Shown here in pieces: positions 8,424 through 17,127 of a DNA stretch of 64,000 bases; positions within the stretch are counted from its first letter, which is position 1, and every line of letters begins with the position of its first letter. The notes below the pieces were generated by a model. The model made no database searches. It worked only from the letters and a program-made list of their open reading frames with translations, and was not told where the DNA came from. The position numbers and the translations under genes are program-made. The DNA comes from Pandoraea pulmonicola (lineage in GTDB: Bacteria > Pseudomonadota > Gammaproteobacteria > Burkholderiales > Burkholderiaceae). Where the stretch lies: positions 5,084,001 to 5,148,000 of the forward strand of contig NZ_CP010310.2 in the NCBI RefSeq assembly GCF_000815105.2, read 5' to 3'.

Positions 8424-9300
8424 GCTCCCTTTGAATGGGTTGGCAGCGCTGGCGTGAGGCAATAGCAATCGCCCCGCGTGACAACGCGGTCAAACAAGCA
8501 TGACAACTGTTAGCTGCCTTGCGAATTGTGAAGTGTTCGCTCCGAAGGTCTGTGATAGACAACGGTGACGAACCAGGCGTCGCGGAGTGCGACATGAGAG
8601 ACAAGCTTTCGACGCCATGGGCGCCTGGGCCTCTCGGTGCACGCTTATTGAAAGCGCGCGAAAGTTTTACTGCACGAACTCATTGCTTGATGGAACGCAT
8701 CGCCGGCGCAACGAGGAACACCGGCAACGCTTGAATTCTGTGTTTCTATGGGCCAATCGCAGCGATTAGCTTTTTTTATTTTATTACAGATAGTGCGTCG
8801 ATGCCAACCCATGCAGCGCTTTTAGTGAAGAATCCATCGAAATTGCACGCAAATACAGGGCATATTCCCGATGTATATAGCAGTACAAATTAATTGCACG
8901 CGTTGTAATCGCCCGTCATTGCTGGCGTCGCGAGGAACGACATGTGTGTGTCCCGAAATCGGCGATTTTGATGTTCCGCACAGCGGTCCAGCGTGCCGCA
9001 ACATTTTATTTCTCCCTTCCCGCCTCCCCGTCTGTAACGGACGTTTGAAGTCCCTCACGACGCGCATGTTTACATGGTCGAACGGATAATGGGATGCGTC
9101 GTCCGGAAACGGGTGCGAACGCGATAAAACTCGTGTATTCTCCGAGGTTTATCTTAGTTTTCAATCATTTAGCGCAAAATCGGGGAAACGCGACGGCAAC
9201 GCAAGGCCATGACCTTGCGACCCGTTGTGCGGGCGCTGTGATTGAACGGTGCAAGGCGATCGTGCGTACGCACGAAGGCGTTGATTGGCGAATAACAACT
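8424..9300. other. Long intergenic region between divergent osmoprotectant operon and diguanylate cyclase gene
   Basis: About 880 bases without a supported gene. Composition is clearly poorer in GC than the neighbours, with an A/T block near 8770-8787 and another AT-rich stretch at 9130-9175. Such a region between divergent genes probably holds both promoters and possibly silencing or regulatory sites. Short frames here (for example 8871-9089) lack ribosome-binding sites and resemble no family I know. No tRNA or terminator structure was seen. Confidence 0.5.
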
Positions 9301-10674
9301 ATGAAAAGTACCATCAGCCGTACCGAGCAGGGCAACCGTGTTGCGGCGACCGTGATATTGATCGCGTGTGCCGCACTCACCCTCGCGGGCTTTCTCACGC
9401 GCGCATTCGAGGGCGCCGTCAATCCGCTGCTGACCTTCTTCCTTGTATCGGCCGGCGGCATCCTCAATCTTTCGACGGCGTGCCTGCTCGGCGTCCAGTA
9501 TCTGTACAACGGCAAGCGTTATTTCGCCCAGTTCGGTTGTGCGTTCCTGCTGCGCGGCCTCTTCATGTTCACCGAAGGCGTGCTGCTCGCCAATCAACTC
9601 GCCGGCATTGCGACACATGTCACGCGCGCGCCGTTCTGGCTGGCGTTGGTGGCCGAGGCCAGTTTCGCCGCGTACGTCATGCTGAGCGTGCGCAGCTATG
9701 CCCGCACGCGCAGCGATCCGCACACGCGCCCCGGCTACTCCGAGGCGGCCCGCTACGGGGCGACCGTGCTGATTGTCTGGGTGACGGTGTCGCTCTCGCT
9801 CGTCGGCGCCGGTCGCACTCTGGTCACGCCGCATCTCGCCGGCGGCGTCGACATCGAAACGCTCGCCATCGGCGCACTGTTCCTGGCGTACGCCGCGCTG
9901 TGGTGGCGCGTTGCCGCCGTCACGCGTCTCTCGCACAAACTCTTCCTGCTCGTATGGGTCGTCGTGACGATCTCGCTGTGCCAGTTGCTGCTCTCCCTGA
10001 CGGCGCCGAGCGAATCCTCCTACCAGTGGTACGCCGCGCGGCTGCTCGCCCTGGCGTCGCCGGGTGTCGCCACTCTCGCGCTGGTGTGGGAGATCACCCG
10101 CCAGTATCAATCGCTCGCGCTCACCAATACGGACTTGGTGGAGAAGGTCTTCATCGATCCGCTCACGCATATCTACAACCGTCGCTATTTCGACAATCGC
10201 ATCCGACTCGTGGCCGAGCGCGTGCAGCAGCGTTCGATTCCCCTGTCGGTGCTGCTCATCGACATCGACTATTTCAAGCAGGTAAACGACCGCTACGGGC
10301 ATCCGTTCGGCGACGCCGTCCTGCAGCGCATCGCCAACACGATTCAGCACTGCATCCGCCTGCCGAGCGACTTTGCCGTGCGGCTCGGCGGCGAAGAGTT
10401 CGCGGTGGTGTTGCCGGAGATCGATCAGCATGCGGCGCTGCGTGTGGCCGACCGTATCCGCGAGTCGGTCAAGCGCGCGAGCACCGATCTGTTGCCGGCG
10501 AAAGCGCGGGACGACGGTGAGTTCATCACGATCAGCGTGGGGATTGCCTCCTGGGAACCGGGCGAGCCGCTGATCATCAGCTCGATGCTCGAGCACGCCG
10601 ATCAGGCGCTCTATCAGGCCAAGCACAAGGGCAGAGATCAGAGCGTGCTGGGTGGCGGACAGATGGCCGCCTGA
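9301..10674 (+). CDS. Membrane-anchored diguanylate cyclase (GGDEF)
   Basis: A 457-residue protein with about eight hydrophobic segments in residues 15-265 (a MASE-like sensor region), a short linker, and a C-terminal GGDEF domain from about residue 284. It should make cyclic di-GMP from two GTP. The active-site motif is GGEEF at 363-367, preceded by the metal/nucleotide motif DIDYFKQVND. The allosteric I-site is not canonical: R353 stands four, not three, residues before D357. The motif near the domain start reads DPLTHIYNRRYFD rather than the usual DPLTGLxNRR. The ATG at 9301 is preferred over an in-frame start at 9094, whose extension is shadow-like. Confidence 0.88.
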   Translation: MKSTISRTEQGNRVAATVILIACAALTLAGFLTRAFEGAVNPLLTFFLVSAGGILNLSTACLLGVQYLYNGKRYFAQFGCAFLLRGLFMFTEGVLLANQLAGIATHVTRAPFWLALVAEASFAAYVMLSVRSYARTRSDPHTRPGYSEAARYGATVLIVWVTVSLSLVGAGRTLVTPHLAGGVDIETLAIGALFLAYAALWWRVAAVTRLSHKLFLLVWVVVTISLCQLLLSLTAPSESSYQWYAARLLALASPGVATLALVWEITRQYQSLALTNTDLVEKVFIDPLTHIYNRRYFDNRIRLVAERVQQRSIPLSVLLIDIDYFKQVNDRYGHPFGDAVLQRIANTIQHCIRLPSDFAVRLGGEEFAVVLPEIDQHAALRVADRIRESVKRASTDLLPAKARDDGEFITISVGIASWEPGEPLIISSMLEHADQALYQAKHKGRDQSVLGGGQMAA

Positions 10675-10734
10675 AGGCCGGTGGGGCGACGGCACGACAC
10701 CCACGTCGTGATCAGACACTCACGCCCCGCGGAT

Positions 10735-11154
10735 CTAACGGCGAGGCTCGATGGGCGGCCCTTTGAGTTCGACGGTATTGCCGTCCGGATCGTTGAGATA
10801 GCAGGACGGCCCTTCCCCGTGTGCGCCGTAGCGCAGCACCACCTCCCCCAGCGTTACCCCGTGCGACGCCAATCCGCGCCGGATCGCCTCGTCATCGAAC
10901 GGTTCGACGCGCAGGCAGAAGTGATCCATGTTACGGCCCTCGGCGCCCGGCGCCACGCCGCCCTGACGGCCGATCATGCCGTCCACGTCGACGAGGTCGA
11001 TCAGCGCGTCGCCCGCGCGCAGTTGTACCAGCCCGAGCTCGGCCTGCACTTTCTCGAGCGTACAGCCGAGCACGTCCACGTAAAAGTGCCGCAGCCGGGC
11101 CACGTCGTTGGTGCGCAGCACGACGTGATCGAGGGCGACGAACGGAATCTTCAT
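10735..11154 (-). CDS. VOC/glyoxalase-fold protein coupled to spoVR
   Basis: A 139-residue single-chain vicinal-oxygen-chelate protein. It starts MKIPFVALDHVVLRTNDVAR and has the two beta-alpha-beta-beta-beta repeats. Candidate metal ligands are H (LDHVVL), H (NMDHFCLRVEP) and E (NTVELKG near the C-terminus). This pattern is shared with glyoxalase I, fosfomycin-resistance and dioxygenase-like proteins, so substrate and reaction are unknown. Its ATG overlaps the spoVR stop by one base (TGATG), so translation is coupled to the prkA-yeaH-spoVR operon. That link suggests a stress-related detoxification role, which is inference. Confidence 0.8.
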   Translation of the reverse strand: MKIPFVALDHVVLRTNDVARLRHFYVDVLGCTLEKVQAELGLVQLRAGDALIDLVDVDGMIGRQGGVAPGAEGRNMDHFCLRVEPFDDEAIRRGLASHGVTLGEVVLRYGAHGEGPSCYLNDPDGNTVELKGPPIEPRR

Positions 11155-12698
11155 CACGTGCTCAAGGCATAGCGCCGCCGCTTCTCGACCTTGGTCTCGT
11201 GCGTCATCTCGCTGCGGCCGTCTTCGTAGACCGTCTCCAGGCGCACCGTGAATCCCCAGAGACGGGCCACGTGCTTGAGGACTTCTTCGCAGCTGTCGTC
11301 GAGCGGCTTGCGATCGCTTTGCACATGGCGCAGCGTAAGCGAACGATCGCCGTGCAGGTCGACGTGCGCGACCTGGATGTTCGGTTCGAGCTGACTCAGG
11401 TTGTTTTGCTGCGCCAGCATCTCGCGAATCTCGCGGTAACCCGAGTCGTTGTGGATGGCGGTCACCCGCAGGCGGCTGTCGCGATCGTCGTCGAGCACGG
11501 AGAACAGCTTCAGATCGCGAATGACCTTCGGCGAGAGGAACTGCTGGATGAAGCTCTCGTCCTTGAAGTTGCGCATGGCGAAGTCGAGCGTCTTCAGCCA
11601 GTCGCCGCCCGCGATGTCGGGCGCCCAGCGGCGGTCCTCGTCGGTCGGCGCCTCGCACATGCGGCGGATGTCCTGGAACATCGCGAAGCCGAGCGCATAC
11701 GGATTCATGCCGCTGTAGTACGGGCTGTCGAACGACGGCTGATAGACCACGTTCGTATGCGCGTGCAGGAACTCCATCATGAAGGCGTCGTTGACGAGTT
11801 TCTCCTTGTAGAGCTGCTGGAGGATCGTGTAGTGCCAGAACGTGGCCCAGCCCTCGTTCATCACCTTCGTCTGACGCTGCGGATAGAAATACTGCGCGAG
11901 CTTGCGCACGATGCGCAGGATTTCGCGCTGCCATGGCGCGAGCTTCGGCGCATTCTTCTCGAAGAAGTACAGCAGGTTTTCCTGCGGCTCGCCCGGAAAC
12001 GCCGGCTCCTCGGATTCGGTCGGATCGAGACCGTCCTCTTCGTCGTCATCGTGCAGCACGTGGTTGGGCAGCGTGCGCCAGAGGTCGTTGATCTGCATCT
12101 GCAGATAGTTCTCGCGCTCCTTCTGGCGCGCCTGCTCCTGGGCGAGCGACAGGCGCTTGGGCCGCTTGTAGCGGTCCACCCCGTAGTTCATGAGCGCGTG
12201 GCAGGAGTCGAGCAGCAGTTCCACGGCCTGCTCGCCGTAGCGTTGCTCGCACTCGGTGATGTAGTTGCGCGCGAAGAGCAGGTAATCGACGATGGCGTCG
12301 GCGCTCGTCCACGTGCGGAACAGGTAATTGCCTTTGAAGAACGAGTTGTGACCGTAGCTGGCGTGCGCGATGGTGAGCGCCTGCATGGTCATGCTGTTCT
12401 CCTCCATCAGATACGCGATGCAGGGGTTCGAGTTGATGACGATCTCATAGGCGAGCCCCATCTGCCCGCGCTTGTAGCCGCGCTCGGACGACAGGAAGTG
12501 CTTGCCGTACGACCAGTGGTGGTAGCCGATGGGCAGGCCCACGGTGGCGTAGGCGTCGAGCATCTGCTCGGCGGTGATGATCTCGATCTGATTGGGATAC
12601 GTGTCGAGCTTGAAGTCCGCCGCGATGCGCGCGATCTCGTGCTCATAGCGCTGAATCAGCTCGAACGTCCATTCCGATCCGGTGGATATGTACGCCAT
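11154..12698 (-). CDS. ycgB: SpoVR family protein (YcgB)
   Basis: A 514-residue protein, the same length as E. coli YcgB (about 510), matching the SpoVR family throughout: WTFELIQRYEHEIARIA near the start, YHHWSYGKHF, LTIAHASYGHNSFFK, NEGWATFWHYTI and GMNPYALGFAMF. Its molecular function is unknown. In Bacillus a homologue affects spore cortex, while in proteobacteria it travels with the PrkA kinase and YeaH under starvation and stationary-phase control. GAGG precedes the ATG at 12698, 52 bases after the yeaH stop. The upstream open frame to 12986 is not coding-like. Confidence 0.93.
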   Translation of the reverse strand: MAYISTGSEWTFELIQRYEHEIARIAADFKLDTYPNQIEIITAEQMLDAYATVGLPIGYHHWSYGKHFLSSERGYKRGQMGLAYEIVINSNPCIAYLMEENSMTMQALTIAHASYGHNSFFKGNYLFRTWTSADAIVDYLLFARNYITECEQRYGEQAVELLLDSCHALMNYGVDRYKRPKRLSLAQEQARQKERENYLQMQINDLWRTLPNHVLHDDDEEDGLDPTESEEPAFPGEPQENLLYFFEKNAPKLAPWQREILRIVRKLAQYFYPQRQTKVMNEGWATFWHYTILQQLYKEKLVNDAFMMEFLHAHTNVVYQPSFDSPYYSGMNPYALGFAMFQDIRRMCEAPTDEDRRWAPDIAGGDWLKTLDFAMRNFKDESFIQQFLSPKVIRDLKLFSVLDDDRDSRLRVTAIHNDSGYREIREMLAQQNNLSQLEPNIQVAHVDLHGDRSLTLRHVQSDRKPLDDSCEEVLKHVARLWGFTVRLETVYEDGRSEMTHETKVEKRRRYALST

Positions 12699-12750
12699 GA
12701 TGCGTCCTCGTTGCGATGCGGTCTGCGGCGCGGCCGACGCCAACCAACGG

Positions 12751-14013
12751 TCAGGCCGCCTTCTTCTTGAACAGATCGTGCAGCACCGGGTAGATTTCAG
12801 CCGCTTCCATGATGCGTTGCATCGCGAAATTCGGGCACTGCTGCTTGACCGACAGATATTCGTTCCACAGATTCTGGGGCTCGGCGCTGGCGACCTCCAC
12901 GTACGCGAAGTACTGCACGGCCGGCATGATCGTCTGGAGTAGCAGATCGCGGCAGATGGGTGAATCGCCGTCCCAGTTGTCGCCATCGGACACCTGCGCG
13001 CCGTAGATATTCCAGTCGCTCGGCGAGTAGCGGTCGGCGATGACTTCCGCCATCAGCTTGAGCGCGCTCGATACCACCGTACCGCCCGACTCGCGTGCGT
13101 AGAAGAAGTCGTCTTCGTTGACTTCCTTCGCGGTCGTATGGTGACGAATGAGCACGAGGTCGATACGCTCGTAGTTGTGCCGCAGGAACAGGTAGAGCAG
13201 CATGAAGAATCGCTTGGCGAGATCCTTCCGGCTCTGGTCCATCGATCCGGAGACGTCCATCAGACAGAACATGACGGCCTGTGCCTGAGGGCGCGGCTGC
13301 ATGATCCGGTTCGAGTAGCGCAGGTCGAGCTTCTCGATGTAGGGAATCGCTTCGACGCGGGTACGCAGATGCGTGATCTCGTGCGCGAGCACCAGCGCGC
13401 GTGGCGAGGTGTCGCCCTCGCGCGAGACGACGTCGGCGTATTCGGCCTCCAGTTCGCGCAACTGCTTGCGATAAGGCGCGGTGAGCGCGATGCGCCTCCC
13501 CAGCGAGCTGCGCATCGTGCGAATGACGTTCAGGTTCGACGGCGTGCCGTCGATGGAGTAGCCCGCGCGGACTTTGCGAAACTCCGGGATCTGTGCGAGC
13601 CGACGTTTCGCGAGGTCCGGCAGGGCCATGTCCTCGAAGAAGAACTTCAGGAATTCCTCGCGGGAGAGGTTGAAGACAAAATCGTCCTCGCCCTCCCCCG
13701 AGTCGCTGGCGCGGCCACCGCCGCCACCCGCGCCCGATTGCGGACGCTCGAAGTTGTCGCCCACCACGAACTCGCGGTTGCCGGGATGAACCATCTCCCG
13801 CCGCCCGCCGGGCCCGTGGTGGAACAACGGCTCCGAAATATCCTTGACCGGGATCGAGACCTGTCCGCTGCCATCGATATCGGTAATCTTGCGCCCGCCC
13901 ACCGCCTTCGCGACCGCGCGACGAATCTGCTCGCGGTAGCGTTTGATGAAACGCTGCTGGTTGATGGCGCTTTTGTTCTTGCCGTTTTGCCGTCTGTCGA
14001 TGATTGCTGACAT
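12751..14013 (-). CDS. yeaH: DUF444/YeaH family protein with von Willebrand A-type MIDAS
   Basis: A 420-residue cytoplasmic protein of the YeaH/YhbH family. The N-terminal part is basic (RRQNGKNKSAINQQRFIKRY), residues 95-112 are a Gly/Ser/Asp-rich linker, and a von Willebrand A-like half carries a MIDAS metal motif DVSGS at 253-257. In E. coli the gene is co-transcribed with the PrkA-type kinase YeaG and takes part in the nitrogen-starvation and stationary response; the biochemical role is not settled. It begins 15 bases after prkA. Confidence 0.92.
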   Translation of the reverse strand: MSAIIDRRQNGKNKSAINQQRFIKRYREQIRRAVAKAVGGRKITDIDGSGQVSIPVKDISEPLFHHGPGGRREMVHPGNREFVVGDNFERPQSGAGGGGGRASDSGEGEDDFVFNLSREEFLKFFFEDMALPDLAKRRLAQIPEFRKVRAGYSIDGTPSNLNVIRTMRSSLGRRIALTAPYRKQLRELEAEYADVVSREGDTSPRALVLAHEITHLRTRVEAIPYIEKLDLRYSNRIMQPRPQAQAVMFCLMDVSGSMDQSRKDLAKRFFMLLYLFLRHNYERIDLVLIRHHTTAKEVNEDDFFYARESGGTVVSSALKLMAEVIADRYSPSDWNIYGAQVSDGDNWDGDSPICRDLLLQTIMPAVQYFAYVEVASAEPQNLWNEYLSVKQQCPNFAMQRIMEAAEIYPVLHDLFKKKAA

Positions 14014-14028
14014 AGTGGCCCCGAGGGA

Positions 14029-15951
14029 TTACGAGGATTTGCGCACGCGCAGATACCATTCCACGAGCAGGCGGACCTGCTTCGGGGTATAGCCTTTTTC
14101 CACCATCCGGTTGACGAAGTTGGCGTGCTTTTCCTGATCCTCCTTGGAAGACTTCGCGTTGAAGGAGATCACCGGCAGCAGATCTTCCGTCGTCGAGAAC
14201 ATGCGCTTTTCGATAACGGCCCGCAGCTTCTCGTAACTGGTCCAGAGCGGATTCTTGCCCGCGTTGTTGGCGCGGGCGCGCAGGACGAAGTTGACGATCT
14301 CGTTGCGGAAATCCTTCGGGTTCGTGATGCCGGCCGGCTTCTCGACCTTCTCCAGCTCATCGTTGAGCGCCGTGCGATCGAGAATCTCGCCGGTATTCGG
14401 ATCGCGATACTCCTGATCCTGAATCCAGAGATCCGCGAAATTCACATAGCGGTCGAAGATGTTCTGGCCGTACTCGGAGTACGACTCCAGGTACGCGGTC
14501 TGAATTTCCTTGCCGATGAACTCGACGAACGGCGCGGTCAGATACTCCTTGATGTAGGCGAGATAGCGCTTCTCCACTTCGCCCGGATACTGCTCTCGCT
14601 CGATCTGCTGCTCGAGTACGTAGAGCATGTGCACCGGGTTGGCCGCCACTTCGGTGTTGTCGAAGTTGAAGACCTTCGAGAGCACCTTGAAGGCGAAGCG
14701 CGTGGACATGCCGGTCATCCCTTCATCCACGCCGGCGTAGTCGCGATACTCCTGATACGACTTGGCCTTCGGGTCGATGTCCTTGAGGTTCTCACCGTCA
14801 TAGACACGGACCTTGGAGAAGATGTTGGAATTCTCGGGTTCTTTCAGACGCGTTAGCACGGCGAACTGGGCGAGCATCTTCAGCACGTTCGGCGCACGCG
14901 GCGCGTTGGCGAGCGAGCTGTTCTTCACCAGCTTCTCGTAGATCTTCACCTCGTCGGTCACGCGCAGGCAGTACGGCACCTTCACGATGTAGATACGATC
15001 GAGGAAGGCCTCGTTGTTGCGGTTGCCCTTGAAGCTCTGCCATTCCGCCTCGTTCGAGTGCGCAAGCACGATGCCGTCGAACGGGATCGCGCCGAACCCT
15101 TCCGTCCCCTTGTAGTTGCCCTCCTGCGTGGCGGTCAGCAACGGGTGCAGCACCTTGATCGGCGCCTTGAACATTTCGACGAATTCGAGCAGGCCGCGGT
15201 TGGCCAGGCACAGACCGCCGGAATAGGAGTAGGCGTCCGGATCGTCCTGCGGATACTCCTCGAGCTTGCGAATGTCGACCTTGCCCACGAGCGACGAGAT
15301 GTCCTGATTGTTTTCGTCGCCCGGCTCGGTCTTCGCGATCGCAATCTGCTGGAGCACCGACGGACGCACCTTCACCACACGGAACTTGGTGATGTCGCCG
15401 TTGAACTCGTTCAGACGCTTGGTGGCCCACGGCGACGGAATCGTATTCAGATACCGCACCGGAATGCCGAAGTCCTCTTCCAGAATCTTGCCGTCTTCCT
15501 CGGGCGAGAACAGACCCAGAGGCGACTCGTGCACCGGCGATCCCTTCAGGCAATAGATGGGCACGTCCTCCATCAGCGCCTTGAGCTTCTCGGCCAGCGA
15601 CGACTTGCCGCCGCCCGGAGGCCCGAGCAGATAAAGGATCTGCTTGCGTTCCTCGAGACCCTGCGCGGCGTGCTTGAAGAACGAGACGATCTGCTCGATC
15701 GTGTCTTCCATGCCGTAGAAGTCGCGGAACGCCGGATAGATCTTGATGATCTTGTTCGAGAACAACCGCGAGAGTCGCGGGTCGTGGTGCGTGTCGATGA
15801 GCTCGGGCTCACCGATGGCGCGCAGCATGCGTTCGGCCGCCGTTGCGTAGGCCGTCGAGTCCTTCTTACATATCTCCAGATATTCCTGGATGCTGTATTC
15901 CTCTTCCCTGCGTGCTTCGAAACGTGTCGTGTAGTGGCTGAAAATATCCAT
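14029..15951 (-). CDS. yeaG: PrkA family serine protein kinase (YeaG)
   Basis: A 640-residue protein, close to E. coli YeaG (644). An AAA-like N-terminal domain with Walker A GPPGGGKSS near residues 110-118 is followed by the PrkA C-terminal region found with weak similarity to eukaryotic kinases. Members phosphorylate target proteins and act in stationary-phase, nutrient and oxidative stress. The ATG at 15951 follows GTGAGG and matches the family start MDIFSHYTTRFE; a further in-frame start at 15981 adds only ten residues. It is the first gene of the prkA-yeaH-spoVR-VOC operon and is preceded by a kilobase-long non-coding stretch. Confidence 0.93.
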   Translation of the reverse strand: MDIFSHYTTRFEARREEEYSIQEYLEICKKDSTAYATAAERMLRAIGEPELIDTHHDPRLSRLFSNKIIKIYPAFRDFYGMEDTIEQIVSFFKHAAQGLEERKQILYLLGPPGGGKSSLAEKLKALMEDVPIYCLKGSPVHESPLGLFSPEEDGKILEEDFGIPVRYLNTIPSPWATKRLNEFNGDITKFRVVKVRPSVLQQIAIAKTEPGDENNQDISSLVGKVDIRKLEEYPQDDPDAYSYSGGLCLANRGLLEFVEMFKAPIKVLHPLLTATQEGNYKGTEGFGAIPFDGIVLAHSNEAEWQSFKGNRNNEAFLDRIYIVKVPYCLRVTDEVKIYEKLVKNSSLANAPRAPNVLKMLAQFAVLTRLKEPENSNIFSKVRVYDGENLKDIDPKAKSYQEYRDYAGVDEGMTGMSTRFAFKVLSKVFNFDNTEVAANPVHMLYVLEQQIEREQYPGEVEKRYLAYIKEYLTAPFVEFIGKEIQTAYLESYSEYGQNIFDRYVNFADLWIQDQEYRDPNTGEILDRTALNDELEKVEKPAGITNPKDFRNEIVNFVLRARANNAGKNPLWTSYEKLRAVIEKRMFSTTEDLLPVISFNAKSSKEDQEKHANFVNRMVEKGYTPKQVRLLVEWYLRVRKSS

Positions 15952-16930
15952 ATGCCTCACCCCCGCTTCATCGGAAAACACCGCGACGCGATGCCCGCTC
16001 TATTGCCTAAGACCCGGATGACTGCGCAATGGTTTCGACCTGGCTCACTGCATGCCGGAGCGACTTTCGCGAAACCTTTCGCACTGTCCCCTCCCTCACA
16101 TGAACGACTCAAAATCGGTTTAGGTTGACTTTAAACTTGTCACTGGAAATTGCAACTGTTAACTCATCATATGCACAAACCAAAAAACTGTCGCTAGATA
16201 TTTTCCGCAGCGCTAAGCAATCGCGATAACCCACATGCCACAAGGGTTTGCGCCTCATCTACGCACTGCGCACGTGGCCAGAGACAGGCCAGATTTCAAG
16301 CGCTTCTCCAAGCGGTTTCACACGCACTGCGCATTCGGGTTTGCCTGCATTTCGAACCGCTTCTGTCGCAACGTCAACTCATTAAGGAATCCTATCAATT
16401 TGATGGAATTCGACATGAAGAATCGGTGCACGGTGTGCCGGGTTTTCGGGAAAAAAAGTGGGTAGCCCGACGACGTCGACGAATGCGAAGACGTGGGCGC
16501 GAGACGAGTTGCTTTCCTGTACAAGCGTCGCGACTGCGCAGGTCGCGAAGATCGCGCGAATGCCGTACCCCGGAGGCGGGAATCCGCGAGCGGAAAGTCG
16601 ATGGCCGGATGATCGAACGGGCAAACCTCCTCGGCGGTATCGGCACGCTGTCGTGCGATTCGCCCGATGTGCGGGAAACGCCTATGCTCCCTTACACCTT
16701 GCGTCGCACCATGCCACCACCTCATCGATGCCTTGCATATTGCCGATCTCTGGAATGAAGCGAACAGCGTGCCAGTCGATCGAGCGTGAACCCATGTTAC
16801 GCCGGTTCGCAAAAATGTGCTGCCTCGATATGTAACGTCTTGTGTTTCCGACGCCCATCGAGCGCACAGGCGAGCGCCGCCGGACGTTTCCCCGCCGGAC
16901 GCGTTCGAACGCGCCCGCCATGGTGTTTCG
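15952..16930. other. Long gap upstream of prkA, no supported gene
   Basis: Nearly 1 kb between the divergent prkA and metal-transport operons. The part at 16120-16230 is AT-rich and likely carries the prkA promoter; I could not assign -35/-10 elements. Frames here (for example 16235-16465 plus, 16318-17112 minus) are open by composition only and show no family resemblance. No RNA gene or terminator structure stood out. It could hold a decayed gene or an unrecognised small RNA. Confidence 0.4.
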
Positions 16931-16936
16931 TGCAAT

Positions 16937-16955
16937 AATGCAACTTTGTTGCATT
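16937..16955. promoter_or_regulatory. Palindromic operator, candidate Zur box
   Basis: A perfect 19-base dyad AATGCAAC-TTT-GTTGCATT lies 50 bases before the first codon of the metal ABC operon. A further half-site GTTGCAA occurs at 16965-16971. The size and symmetry fit a Fur-superfamily operator. Given the zinc-type ABC genes downstream, zinc-dependent repression by Zur is the natural guess. The regulator gene itself is not in this window except for fur at 56709. Confidence 0.5.
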
Positions 16956-17004
16956 TATTACACAGTTGCAATCTGCAGACCTGCCCTGCGCACCTGTCTC
17001 GTTC

Positions 17005-17127
17005 ATGATCCGCTTTTCCGTTTGGCTCTACCGTCTCGCCGGCTGGGAACGCACCGCCTTGATGCTGCTGGTGCTCGTTCCCCTGTGGGCGCTCGTCTAC
17101 TGGGCGCTGCAAGGAGTCGGCTCATGA
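17005..17127 (+). CDS. 40-residue single-pass membrane peptide, coupled to metal ABC ATPase
   Basis: An ATG at 17005 opens a short frame (MIRFSVWLYRLAGWERTALM, then a hydrophobic helix and QGVGS) ending at 17127. It has a basic amphipathic head (residues 1-17) and one hydrophobic segment (about 18-36), as in small membrane proteins. Its stop overlaps the ATPase start (ATGA at 17124-17127). The AAGGAG that serves the ATPase lies within its coding sequence, so coupling is plausible. It is the first frame after the palindromic operator. I recognise no family; it may be a leader peptide for coupling or an accessory subunit of the importer. Confidence 0.5.
   Translation: MIRFSVWLYRLAGWERTALMLLVLVPLWALVYWALQGVGS

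Noticed and set aside
8871..9089. 72-residue frame with CxxC-like cysteines in the AT-rich gap
   Set aside because: No ribosome-binding site, no recognisable zinc-ribbon pattern, and sits in likely promoter DNA.
16235..16465. 76-residue plus frame upstream of the metal operon
   Set aside because: Open by chance; no conserved pattern and no ribosome-binding site at the first codon.
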